In this document: positions 54,101 to 61,603 of the stretch, in pieces
Layout: each line of letters begins with the position of its first letter
Numbering within the stretch: position 1 is the first letter of the stretch
From: Rhodoplanes azumiensis
Lineage (GTDB): Bacteria > Pseudomonadota > Alphaproteobacteria > Rhizobiales > Xanthobacteraceae
Length of the DNA: 64,000 nt
Assembly: GCF_042682915.1 (NCBI RefSeq)
Contig: NZ_JBHUIW010000027.1
Span: forward strand, 20,758 to 84,757
Direction of reading: 5' to 3'
Notes under the pieces: model-generated
What the model was told of the DNA's origin: nothing
The model's input: only the letters and a program-made list of their open reading frames with translations
Databases searched by the model: none
Made by a program: the position numbers and the translations under genes

Positions 54101-54904
54101 TTGTCGTCGGCGCAATTGGTTGCTCATCATCTTCCGTATCTGCGCCGGTATGCGCGCGCGCTCACCGGCAGCCAGGCCTCGGGGGACGCCTATGTCGCCG
54201 CCACGCTCGAGGCCTTGATCCGGGAGCCGTCGATCCTCGGTGACTCCGACGCGCCCAAGGTCGCGTTGTTCCGCTGCTTCACGGCGATCTGGAATTCGTT
54301 GCCGGTCAACGGCACGTCGGACCTCGCCGATCTCGGCAGCCCGGCGGAGCGCCGGCTCGGCCAGCTCACGCCGAAGGCCCGCCAGGCGTTCCTGCTCGTC
54401 TCGCTCGAAGGCTTCTCGGAGGAGGACGCCGCCGCGATCCTCGACACCGATCTGGGCAAGGTCCGGGGCCTCGTCGAGGAGGCCGGGCGCGAGCTCGCCG
54501 CCGAGATCGCCACCGACGTCCTCATCATCGAGGACGAGACCTTCATCGCGCTCGACCTCGAGGGTCTGGTCGAGAGCCTCGGCCACCATGTCGTCGGCAT
54601 CGCCCGCACCCACAGCGAGGCCGTGCAGATCGCCCAGAAGAAGCGGCCGGGCCTGATCCTCGCCGACATCCAGCTCGCCGACGGGTCGTCCGGCCTCGAC
54701 GCCGTCAACGAGCTCCTCGACACCTTCGAGGTGCCGGTGATCTTCATCACGGCCTATCCGGAGCGCTTCCTCACCGGCCAGCGGCCGGAGCCGGCCTTCC
54801 TGATCGCCAAGCCGTTCCAGCCCGCGACCGTCTCGGCCGTGGTCAGCCAGGCGTTGTTCTTCGAGCGCAACGCCACCCGCCGCGAGCGCCGCATCCCGGC
54901 CTGA
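54101..54904 (+). CDS. phyR: General stress response regulator PhyR
   Basis: This 267-residue protein has an ECF-sigma-like N-terminal domain (HHLPYLRRYARALTGSQASGDAYVAATLEAL, LLVSLEGFSEEDAAAILDTDLGKV) and a C-terminal receiver (VLIIEDETFIALDLEGL, phosphoacceptor Asp in LILADIQLADGSSGLDAV, and the Lys of FLIAKPFQP). Phosphorylated PhyR mimics sigma and sequesters NepR, releasing EcfG. The likely start is TTG at 54101 because it gives the conserved MSSAQLVAHHLPYL; no ATG is near. A strong terminator follows. Confidence 0.95.
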   Translation: MSSAQLVAHHLPYLRRYARALTGSQASGDAYVAATLEALIREPSILGDSDAPKVALFRCFTAIWNSLPVNGTSDLADLGSPAERRLGQLTPKARQAFLLVSLEGFSEEDAAAILDTDLGKVRGLVEEAGRELAAEIATDVLIIEDETFIALDLEGLVESLGHHVVGIARTHSEAVQIAQKKRPGLILADIQLADGSSGLDAVNELLDTFEVPVIFITAYPERFLTGQRPEPAFLIAKPFQPATVSAVVSQALFFERNATRRERRIPA

Positions 54905-54950
54905 GCGGGCCGCGGCGGCTTCGGCGCATCCGTCCGGATCGTTTCGTCTT

Positions 54951-54977
54951 GGGGCGGCCGCTGGGCCGCCCTTTTTT
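54951..54977 (+). terminator. Intrinsic terminator of phyR
   Basis: GGGCGGCC pairs with GGCCGCCC around a 4-nt loop, followed by six T residues, 47 bp after the phyR stop. It is a textbook Rho-independent terminator. Confidence 0.92.
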
Positions 54978-55439
54978 AGTGTCGGTCGAACCCGTCCGGG
55001 GGCCGGGTCGTGCGGCGCCCCGACGCGACAGTCGGTCGTCCGTCGACAGCACTGCCGCTCCCGCACAGGTGAGCGCACGAGATGGCCGTCCGGCTTGCGC
55101 CCGGGCGGCGCGCGTGATCGGCGCCGGCGCGACGTCGGTTGTCGCCGGTGCGTCCGTCGCCGTCGTGGCGCGTCGTCCTGCGTCTCTGTCCGTCTCGCCG
55201 CCGGCGGTTCCCCGGCCGACCATGAACCCGGGATCGTGCCGGGCCCACGAACAGGGCCGCAGCACCCGCCCGCGGCCCGCTTCTGCAGGATGTCCCCGCC
55301 TCCGATGAGCCTCTTCCGCTCCGTCCGCCCCGCTCCGGCTCCGATGCTGGTTCCGCTCTCGGCGGGCCGGTTGCTCGGGCCGTCGGATGTCGCCCCGCAC
55401 AACGCCTCGCGACGATGGGTCGGTCGAAGGAGACCCGGT

Positions 55440-55480
55440 CGAAAGAGAAAAGGCGTGGTTGACGGAGTCAACCACGCCTT
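55440..55480 (-). terminator. Orphan strong hairpin with T-rich tail on the minus strand
   Basis: A perfect 14-bp stem (AAGGCGTGGTTGAC with its complement) and 3-nt loop at 55450-55480. Read on the minus strand it is followed by TTTTCTCTTTC, which makes it an intrinsic terminator for leftward transcription, although no leftward gene is visible to its right. It could end a small RNA antisense to the leader of the HWE kinase gene. Confidence 0.65.
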
Positions 55481-55828
55481 AAATGGCCGGCCGAGCACGG
55501 GGGGGGAGGGGGAATGGCGGCCGGTCACACGTACAACCGGCCGCTCGACGATTGGTTCCAGGGTTCGGCGGATTTTTTTCGCGCTCGGTTTCGATCCCGG
55601 CCGGCTCGGGCGCGACGGTGACGCCGCGCCTCCCTCGGTCGTGTCGGAAACCAACGGCGGCGCCTCGGCGTTCCGCTCCCGCAGGCCAGGCCGGTCGCGC
55701 TTTTCCGTTCCGCACGATCCATTATCCCCGGGGACCGACGGCCGCCCGAGGCTTGCCCGATATCAAGGACCGGCGGCGGCGCAGGGGCAGGATCGCACCG
55801 GCCGGAAGCGCCGCATGGAGTGCAGGAC

Positions 55829-57691
55829 ATGAGCGGGATCGTCGATCGGCTCGGCGGCGCGCCGGAGGGGCTGTCGACGGTCGCGGCCGGCGGAGGCCCG
55901 ATCCTGAGCGCCCTGCAGCTCGCGTCCGAGGCCTTCATCGCCTTCAGCTTTCTCGGGATTCTGTTCGGGCTCGTGTGGATCCTGCGGCGCCGCCCGGACA
56001 TCGCCCAGGAGTACCGGGCGCTGATCTGGGCCGGCGGCCTGTTCCTGCTCGCCTCCGCCGTCGCCCATGTCCTGGCGGCCGTCGCGGCCGTGACGCCGCT
56101 CGACTGGCCGACCGGTGTCGCCGGGGCCGCCGTCGCGGTGCTGGCCTCGGCGACCGTCGTGCTGCTGCTGCCGCTGCTGCCGCAGCTCGCCCGCGCGCCG
56201 TCCACGGCCCAGCTCGCCCAGGCGAACGACAGCCTGCGCCGCGAGGTCGCCGGCCACGAGGTGACGTTGCGGGAGCTGGAGACCGTCCAGCGCGAGCTGG
56301 AGACCCGGGTCGAGGACCGCACGCGCGAACTCTCGACCGTCAAGGCGCGGCTGGAGACGGCGCTGCGCGGCGCCTATGTGCACGCGTTCTCGCAGGACAG
56401 CGCGCTGCGCTACACCTGGGTCTACGACCCGGCCGGCCGTGGCGCCGACGACATGATCGGCCGCAGCGACGAGGAGATCTTCCCCGTCGGCGAGCGCGAG
56501 GCGCTGGTCGCGGTGAAGCGGCGGGTGCTCGACACCGGCACGGCCGAGACCTGCGAGCTCACCGCCGTGACGCCGCACGAGCGCGCCGTCTACGCCCTCC
56601 ACCTGGAGCCGACGGTCGGGCGCGACGGCCGCATCGACGGCCTGACCGGCGCTGCCATCGACATCTCGCGGCTGCGGTCGCTGGAGAGCGAGCAGCGTCG
56701 CCTCGCCGACGAGCTGCGCACCGCCCTGCAGCGCTACGAGATCGCGCTGCGCGGATCGCACATGACGCTGTTCACCCAGGACCGCGAGCTGCGCTTCACC
56801 TCGATCTCCAACCCCTTGTTCGGACGGGACGTGTCCGAGATCGTCGGGCGCACCGACGAGGAGATCCTGCCGCCCGAGAGCCTCGCCCAGTTCGGGGCGC
56901 TGGCCCGCAACGCGCTCGCCACCGGCAAGGCGCAGGGCGGCGAGGTCAGCGTCAAGGCCGGCCAGGACACCCGCTGGTACGAGCTGCATGTCGAGCCGCT
57001 GCCCGATGCCGACGGCGCCATCACGGGCGTCGCCTGCGCGCTCTTCGACATCACCGAGCGCAAGACCGGCGAGAGCCATCTGCGCCTCCTGATGCGCGAG
57101 CTGACCCACCGGTCGAAGAACCTGCTCGCCGTCATCCAGGCGATGGCCCGCCAGACCGCCCGCCACTCGGCCGGCAATGTCGAGACCTTCCTGGAGGCGT
57201 TCGGGGCGCGCCTGCAGGCGCTCGCCACCTCGCACGACCTCTTGGTCCAGGAGGGCTGGTACGGCGCCTCGCTGGGCGACCTCACCCGTCGGCAGCTGTC
57301 GAAATATCTCGACGGCGCCGCCGCCCGGGTCTCGGTCCAGGGGCCGGCCATCCACCTCAAGCCCGCCGCCGCCCAGAGCTACGGCCTCGCCCTGCACGAG
57401 CTCGCCAGCAATGCCGAGCGCTACGGCGCCCTGTCGGTGCCGGCCGGCCGCGTCGACGTCGCATGGCACATCAAGCCGGCCACCGCCGACGCCGAGGAGG
57501 CGGTCGAGATCCTGTGGGCCGAGAGCGGCGGGCCGGACGTGACGGTGCCGGCGAGCCGCGGCTTCGGCACCCTGGTGGTCGAGAAGAACCTCGCCCGGGC
57601 CCTCGACGCCGAGGTCGAGCTCGCCTTCGATCCCGGCGGTGTGCGCTGCCGCATGGTGATCCCGGCCTCGCATCTCTTGGCGGCGCGCTGA
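55829..57691 (+). CDS. HWE-family sensor histidine kinase with two PAS domains
   Basis: The 620-residue protein has several N-terminal membrane helices (LASEAFIAFSFLGILFGLVWIL; LIWAGGLFLLASAVAHVLAAV; VAGAAVAVLASATVVLLLPLL), a coiled coil, two PAS-like domains (IGRSDEEIFP and VGRTDEEILPPE mark each) and an HWE kinase core (RELTHRSKNLLAVIQAMARQTARHS; the ATPase domain begins HELASNAERYGAL). HWE kinases phosphorylate PhyR-type receivers in the general stress response, and the position near phyR suggests that role here. ATG 55829 is the likely start (GGAG before it); GTG 55820 is possible. Confidence 0.88.
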   Translation: MSGIVDRLGGAPEGLSTVAAGGGPILSALQLASEAFIAFSFLGILFGLVWILRRRPDIAQEYRALIWAGGLFLLASAVAHVLAAVAAVTPLDWPTGVAGAAVAVLASATVVLLLPLLPQLARAPSTAQLAQANDSLRREVAGHEVTLRELETVQRELETRVEDRTRELSTVKARLETALRGAYVHAFSQDSALRYTWVYDPAGRGADDMIGRSDEEIFPVGEREALVAVKRRVLDTGTAETCELTAVTPHERAVYALHLEPTVGRDGRIDGLTGAAIDISRLRSLESEQRRLADELRTALQRYEIALRGSHMTLFTQDRELRFTSISNPLFGRDVSEIVGRTDEEILPPESLAQFGALARNALATGKAQGGEVSVKAGQDTRWYELHVEPLPDADGAITGVACALFDITERKTGESHLRLLMRELTHRSKNLLAVIQAMARQTARHSAGNVETFLEAFGARLQALATSHDLLVQEGWYGASLGDLTRRQLSKYLDGAAARVSVQGPAIHLKPAAAQSYGLALHELASNAERYGALSVPAGRVDVAWHIKPATADAEEAVEILWAESGGPDVTVPASRGFGTLVVEKNLARALDAEVELAFDPGGVRCRMVIPASHLLAAR

Positions 57692-57837
57692 GTCTTGGCG
57701 GCGCGCTGACGCGGTCTCGGGGGCGGCCGCGCCTCGCCCGTTCGGGCGAGACCGCCGGGCTCCCCCGGCGGTGGCCGACCGGCGGCCGGCGCGAGCTGAT
57801 CACGAATCGCCCTGGTTGAACCTCACGCGGCCGTGAA

Positions 57838-57862
57838 GGAACCAAGAGGTTAAGAAGCCGTT
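57838..57862 (+). promoter_or_regulatory. EcfG-type promoter for the protein at 57930
   Basis: GGAAC at 57838-57842 and CGTT at 57859-57862 with a 16-base spacer match the EcfG consensus exactly and lie 67 bp before the start of the next gene. Confidence 0.78.
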
Positions 57863-57929
57863 ATCACGTCGGACCGTTCACGGGGGCGGTCTGTCGCACG
57901 GGGCGATCTCGGCATAATGGGGCAAACCC

Positions 57930-58526
57930 ATGTGCAAGACCAAGATTCTCTCTGCTTTGGGTGTTTCCGCGATCGTCGCCTGGGCCGCGCTGGCCGTCGG
58001 TGGCGAGCCGGTGTTCGGTGGCAACAGCGCCGAGGCGCAGGCCCGCACCGCGTCGCTGGCCGCGCCGATCGATCGCACACGGAAAAGTGATCGGCTGCCG
58101 ACGACCGCGACCACGCGCCAGGAGCCGAAGATCATCGCCACGGTCGAGGTGGTCGGCGTCCGCGATGCCGCCATCGTCTACCGCGATCGCGACGGCCGCG
58201 TCCTCTACAAGAGCGACCCGCTGACCAACGCCACCGTGGTGACCAAGGGCGTCGTGCTGCCGGAGGTGACGGTGCGCGAGACCCAGCAGAGCCCGGTGCG
58301 TCCGGTGGTGACCGACGCCATCCCGCCCCGCCCGGCGCCCGGCCCGGCCGCCTCCTCGCGCGATCCGGCCAAGCCTGCCGCCGCGCCGACCGGCCGCCCG
58401 CGCATCCCGGAGGGTTGCGACCCGGCCGCCAGCCCGATCGCCGCGCCGCAGCTCGCCCACATCCTCAGCAAGTGCCTGGTCGAGGCGCCGAGCCAGACCA
58501 ACGTGAAGCTCGCCGCGCTGATGTGA
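57930..58526 (+). CDS. Hypothetical secreted protein, probable EcfG regulon member
   Basis: This 198-residue protein has a signal peptide (about residues 1-38, ending SAEAQA). A predicted beta-strand-rich middle (IIATVEVVGVRDAAIVYRDRDGRVLYKSDPLTNATVV) is followed by a Pro/Ala-rich linker and a C-terminal segment with two Cys (EGCDPAASPIA and LSKCLVEAPS). No family is recognised. A consensus EcfG promoter precedes it and a terminator follows, so it is a monocistronic stress-induced envelope or periplasmic protein by inference. Confidence 0.75.
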   Translation: MCKTKILSALGVSAIVAWAALAVGGEPVFGGNSAEAQARTASLAAPIDRTRKSDRLPTTATTRQEPKIIATVEVVGVRDAAIVYRDRDGRVLYKSDPLTNATVVTKGVVLPEVTVRETQQSPVRPVVTDAIPPRPAPGPAASSRDPAKPAAAPTGRPRIPEGCDPAASPIAAPQLAHILSKCLVEAPSQTNVKLAALM

Positions 58527-58571
58527 GAGTCGTCCGCGAGCGCGCGCGGCACCGACACGAGACCTGATCGG

Positions 58572-58600
58572 AACGGCCGGGCCAGCGCCCGGCCGTTTTG
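58572..58600 (+). terminator. Intrinsic terminator after the 57930 gene
   Basis: AACGGCCGGGC pairs with GCCCGGCCGTT around a 4-nt loop, followed by TTGTTT, 45 bp after the stop codon. Confidence 0.88.
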
Positions 58601-58799
58601 TTTGGTGCGCATCGGACTGTCAGAATGGCACCGAGGATCTGCGAGTGCGGCGTGGCTCCCTCTCCCCAGCGGGGAGAGGTGAAAGAGCGTGCCCGAGCGG
58701 CTTTCATGGACTTTTGTGAGGAGACGTGAGGCTCGCGCCGGATCGTCACGTCACACCCTCATCTGATCACGTCGCGGCTCCCCGCTTTCTGCGGTCGCT

Positions 58800-58814
58800 T
58801 TAAGGGATGCTTAA
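58800..58814. promoter_or_regulatory. CtrA-type binding site TTAA-N7-TTAA
   Basis: A perfect TTAA-N7-TTAA lies about 90 bp before the L,D-transpeptidase gene in otherwise GC-rich DNA. This is the consensus for the cell-cycle regulator CtrA. A second TTAA at 58824 continues the AT-rich tract. Confidence 0.65.
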
Positions 58815-58833
58815 TTTTCTTCCTTAACGGCCG

Positions 58834-58858
58834 GGAACTCTTTCGCGCTTCGCCGGTT
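58834..58858 (+). promoter_or_regulatory. EcfG-like promoter (one mismatch) for the L,D-transpeptidase
   Basis: GGAAC at 58834-58838 and GGTT at 58855-58858 with a 16-base spacer differ from GGAAC-N16-CGTT at one base. It sits 43 bp before the start codon, just downstream of the CtrA-type box. Confidence 0.4.
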
Positions 58859-58901
58859 GTCTCGGCGGCAGTCAATGCCGGGGAACAACAGGGGGATGGA
58901 C

Positions 58902-59621
58902 ATGGCTCGCTCCGCGAAGCTCTCTCTCGTCATCGGTGCGGTCGGTGCGCTCGCCCTCGGGATCGCCGGAATGAGCGCCGCGCCCGCCAAGGCCGATCCG
59001 CTGTCGCTGTTCGCGCCCGACGGCTATCGCTCCTCCTCGATCGACCGCTACATCCGCGACGACCGGGTCGAGGAGACGGCGCCGCGCGCCAGCACGCCGG
59101 CGCATCTGCGCCGCCAGGTCGTGTCCTATGCGGGCGCCGAGGCGCCCGGCACCATCATCATCGACACGCCGAACACCTATCTCTACCTGGTGATGCCGGG
59201 CGGCAAGGCGATGCGCTACGGCATCGGCGTCGGCCGCGAGGGCTTCACCTGGTCGGGCGTCGAGCACATCACCCGTATGGCCGAGTGGCCGGACTGGCAT
59301 CCGCCGGCGGAGATGATCGCCCGTCAGCCCTATCTGCCGCGCTTCATGGCCGGCGGCCCCTCGAACCCGCTCGGCGCCCGCGCCATGTATCTCGGCTCGT
59401 CGGTCTATCGCATCCACGGCACCAACGCCCCGGACACCATCGGCCAGCGTGTGTCGTCGGGCTGCATCCGGCTCGCCAACGAGGACGTGATCGACCTCTA
59501 CGGCCGGGTGAAGACGGGCGCCAAGGTGGTCGTGCTGCCGATGTCGTCGCGTGGCGTCGCCGGCATCTCGGCGCCGTCGGCCCGCACGGCCGACACCCGG
59601 GCCGGCGCCCGCATCAACTGA
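58902..59621 (+). CDS. L,D-transpeptidase (YkuD family)
   Basis: The 239-residue protein has a signal peptide (about residues 1-29, ending PAKADP) and a YkuD domain with TPNTYLYLVMPGGKAMRYGIGVG, HP-type WPDWHPPAEMI, the catalytic His in YRIHGTN and Cys in SSGCIRL. It forms meso-DAP cross-links or anchors proteins to peptidoglycan in the periplasm. The ATG at 58902 is preceded by GGGGGA; an ATG at 58896 is too close to it. The upstream CtrA box suggests cell-cycle control. Confidence 0.9.
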   Translation: MARSAKLSLVIGAVGALALGIAGMSAAPAKADPLSLFAPDGYRSSSIDRYIRDDRVEETAPRASTPAHLRRQVVSYAGAEAPGTIIIDTPNTYLYLVMPGGKAMRYGIGVGREGFTWSGVEHITRMAEWPDWHPPAEMIARQPYLPRFMAGGPSNPLGARAMYLGSSVYRIHGTNAPDTIGQRVSSGCIRLANEDVIDLYGRVKTGAKVVVLPMSSRGVAGISAPSARTADTRAGARIN

Positions 59622-59739
59622 TCTGTTTCGCGATGAAGCGGCGGGGTCTCAGGGCCCCGCCGCGTCCGCATGCGACGCCTCGTTCTTTTCGATGATCGTT
59701 TTCCGCCCGCGTGCCTCGCGTGGGCTTTCGGCGACCGCG

Positions 59740-60504
59740 ATGCCCTCTCGATCCAAGTCAGTCTTCCGGATGCGTCTGCTTCCGGCCGGCGCCGTTCTGC
59801 TGCTCGGCCTCGCCGCGCCGCTGCCGGCGGCCGCCCAGTCCCGAACGTCCGCTTGGACGCCCGCTTGGACGCCGGCGGCGTCCGGCGGCGTGTTCGAGAG
59901 CATCTTCGGCACCGGCGCCCCGTTCGGGCGCAGCCCGCCGCGCGCCGCTCCGGTGATGGCCTATGCGCCGCCGACGGGCTCTCCCGACGCCGGCGCATTG
60001 CCGCCGGGGGGGACCGTCCCCGAGGCTGCCCCGGCCGTCACGGCCTATTGCGTGCGCCTGTGCGACGGCCGCTTCTTCCCGCTGACCGCGCCCGCCGCCG
60101 TGTCGCCGGCCAAGCTGTGCAGCGCCTTCTGCCCGGCGAGCCGCACCAAGGTGTTCGAGGGCGCCGGAATCGATCAGGCGGTCGCCCCGGACGGCAGCCG
60201 CTACGCCGGCCTCTCGACCGCGCATCGCTATCGCAAGGAGCTGGTCGACGGCTGCACCTGCAACGGCCGCGACGCCTTCGGCCTCGTCAAGGTCGACATC
60301 GCCGCCGATCCGACGCTGCGAGCCGGCGACGTGGTGGCGACGCACGACGGCCTGAAGGTCTACCAGGGCGTCGGCGGCTCGCGGCACCGCGCCGCCGACT
60401 TCACGCCGATCCGGCGCTCGCCCCTGGTCTCGGCCGACATCCGCAGCAAGCTGCGCAATCTCCGGGTCGCCAAGGATCTCGGCGCCCCCAAGCGCGGGCT
60501 GTGA
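59740..60504 (+). CDS. Secreted DUF2865 protein
   Basis: The 254-residue protein has a signal peptide (PAGAVLLLGLAAPLPAAAQ) and a central domain with the Cys-rich pattern of DUF2865: YCVRLCDGRFFPL, CSAFCPASRTKVF, YRKELVDGCTCNGRDAFGL. The six Cys likely form disulfides in the periplasm. The function is unknown; DUF2865 proteins are characteristic of rhizobia. Starts at 59692, 59740 and 59770 are all possible; 59740 gives a normal signal peptide. It follows the L,D-transpeptidase gene on the same strand. Confidence 0.8.
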   Translation: MPSRSKSVFRMRLLPAGAVLLLGLAAPLPAAAQSRTSAWTPAWTPAASGGVFESIFGTGAPFGRSPPRAAPVMAYAPPTGSPDAGALPPGGTVPEAAPAVTAYCVRLCDGRFFPLTAPAAVSPAKLCSAFCPASRTKVFEGAGIDQAVAPDGSRYAGLSTAHRYRKELVDGCTCNGRDAFGLVKVDIAADPTLRAGDVVATHDGLKVYQGVGGSRHRAADFTPIRRSPLVSADIRSKLRNLRVAKDLGAPKRGL

Positions 60505-60509
60505 TCGCC

Positions 60510-60640
60510 CGCGGCCGTCATGCGCGGGCGAAGACCCGCACATCCATCCGGCTCGGGGCCAAGCGCGTTTCTGCGCAGGACGACGGGGCGTCGGGTCGCG
60601 CCCGGCGACGACGTCGCGGAATCGCGTGGCGCCCCTCGCC
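60510..60640. repeat. Extragenic repeat between DUF2865 gene and imuA
   Basis: GTCATGCGCGGGCG/CCCGCACATCC and the sequence GGGTCGCGCCCGGCGACGAC near 60592 resemble the hairpin-rich repeats found elsewhere in the window. No coding frame is seen. Confidence 0.4.
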
Positions 60641-60737
60641 CGTCCGAAAATTTTAACGATCCAGCGACCCTCTCCGACCGTCCCGGCATCCGTGCCCGAG
60701 CGTCCTTGACTCGCGCCGGGCTTTCCGGAATCCATAA

Positions 60738-60752
60738 GAACATATCAGGAAC
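60738..60752. promoter_or_regulatory. LexA box upstream of imuA-imuB
   Basis: GAAC-N7-GAAC (read on the other strand GTTC-N7-GTTC) is the alphaproteobacterial LexA site. It lies 15 bp before the imuA start, with TTGACT at 60706-60711 as a possible -35 element. Confidence 0.8.
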
Positions 60753-60766
60753 AAAGAGGGCCGATC

Positions 60767-61603
60767 GTGACCATGCCGCCCCGCGATGCGGGCGAGATCT
60801 TGCGTGCGCTCCGACGCCGGGTCGCCGCCCTCGAGGCGCACCGGCCGGCGCCCGCGGATGCCGCCGATTCGGTGCTCGCCCTCGGCGTGCCGGCGCTCGA
60901 CCGGGCGCTCGGCGGCGGGATCGCGCTGGGCGTCCTGCATGAAATCGTGCCGGCGGCGCCACGCGACCTCGCCGCCGCGGCCGGCACCGTGCTGGCGCTC
61001 GCCGTGCATGCGCTCGCCACGGTGCGCCGCTTCGCCCGCCGCGAGGTGTTGTGGATCCAGGCCGACCTCGCCGGGCGCGAGGCGGGGCGGCTCTACGGTC
61101 CGGGCGTCGCGGCGCTCGGCCTGTCGCCGGTCCGGCTGGTCGAGATCGCGGTGGCGCGCGAGCGCGACGCCGCCTTCGCCATGGAGGAGGCGCTGGCCTG
61201 CCGGGGCCTCGCCGTGGTGGTCGGCGAGTTTTTCGACGACCGCGCCCTCGATCTCGTCGCGCTGCGCCGGCTGTCGCTCGCCGCCGCGGCCGGCGGCGGT
61301 CTCGGCCTGCTGCTGCGCCACCGCGCCGCGGCGCTGGCGAGCCCGGCCGCGACCCGGCTGGAGATCGCCGCCGCGCCCGGCCTGCCCGACGGCTTCGGCG
61401 GCCTCGGCCAGCCCGCCGTCCTCCTCTCCGTCCTGCGGAACCGCCGCGGCCCGACCGGCCGCTGGCTCCTCGTCTGGGATCACCATGAGCATGTCTTCCG
61501 CGAGCCCGCCCGGCGCGACGCGCCGGTTCCTCTCCCTGTGGCTGAGGCGCCTGTCGACCGACCGGATTGGTCGCACCCAGACGCGGCCCGCCGGACCAGG
61601 TGA
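60767..61603 (+). CDS. imuA: SOS mutagenesis accessory protein ImuA
   Basis: This 278-residue protein has the RecA-like ImuA fold: SVLALGVPALDRALGGGIALGVLHEIVPAAPRD, VLWIQADLAGREAGRLYGPGVAALGLSP and ALACRGLAVVVGEF, with a C-terminal tail. ImuA interacts with ImuB and helps recruit the translesion polymerase DnaE2 in the SOS response. The GTG at 60767 is six bases after AGAGGG and is preferred; an ATG at 60773 is possible. imuB overlaps its 3' end by about 119 bp. Confidence 0.88.
   Translation: MTMPPRDAGEILRALRRRVAALEAHRPAPADAADSVLALGVPALDRALGGGIALGVLHEIVPAAPRDLAAAAGTVLALAVHALATVRRFARREVLWIQADLAGREAGRLYGPGVAALGLSPVRLVEIAVARERDAAFAMEEALACRGLAVVVGEFFDDRALDLVALRRLSLAAAAGGGLGLLLRHRAAALASPAATRLEIAAAPGLPDGFGGLGQPAVLLSVLRNRRGPTGRWLLVWDHHEHVFREPARRDAPVPLPVAEAPVDRPDWSHPDAARRTR

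Larger units (their letters stand above)
54905..55828. other. Long gene-free region between phyR and the HWE kinase
   Basis: This 924-bp region holds the phyR terminator at its start and a strong hairpin at 55450-55480. No protein family is recognisable in any frame; the open frames look like chance GC-rich frames. Runs such as CGGGGGGGGAGGGGG near 55500 and TTTTTTT near 55573 are present. It could hold a small RNA or a long leader. Confidence 0.5.
58527..58901. other. Spacer with terminator, repeat and promoter elements before the L,D-transpeptidase
   Basis: This 375-bp region holds the terminator at 58572-58600, a repeat-like hairpin at 58649-58680 (CTCCCTCTCCCC then GGGGAGAGGTG), a TTAA-N7-TTAA box at 58800-58814 and GGAAC-N16-GGTT at 58834-58858. 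No coding sequence is seen. Confidence 0.6.

Noticed and set aside
57850..57864. TTAA-N7-TTAT near the start of the 57930 gene as a CtrA site
   Set aside because: One base is off and it overlaps the EcfG -10 element, so chance similarity is more likely.
58811..58827. TTAA-N9-TTAA upstream of the L,D-transpeptidase
   Set aside because: The spacing is 9, not the 7 bases needed for CtrA; only the overlapping TTAA-N7-TTAA at 58800-58814 was kept.
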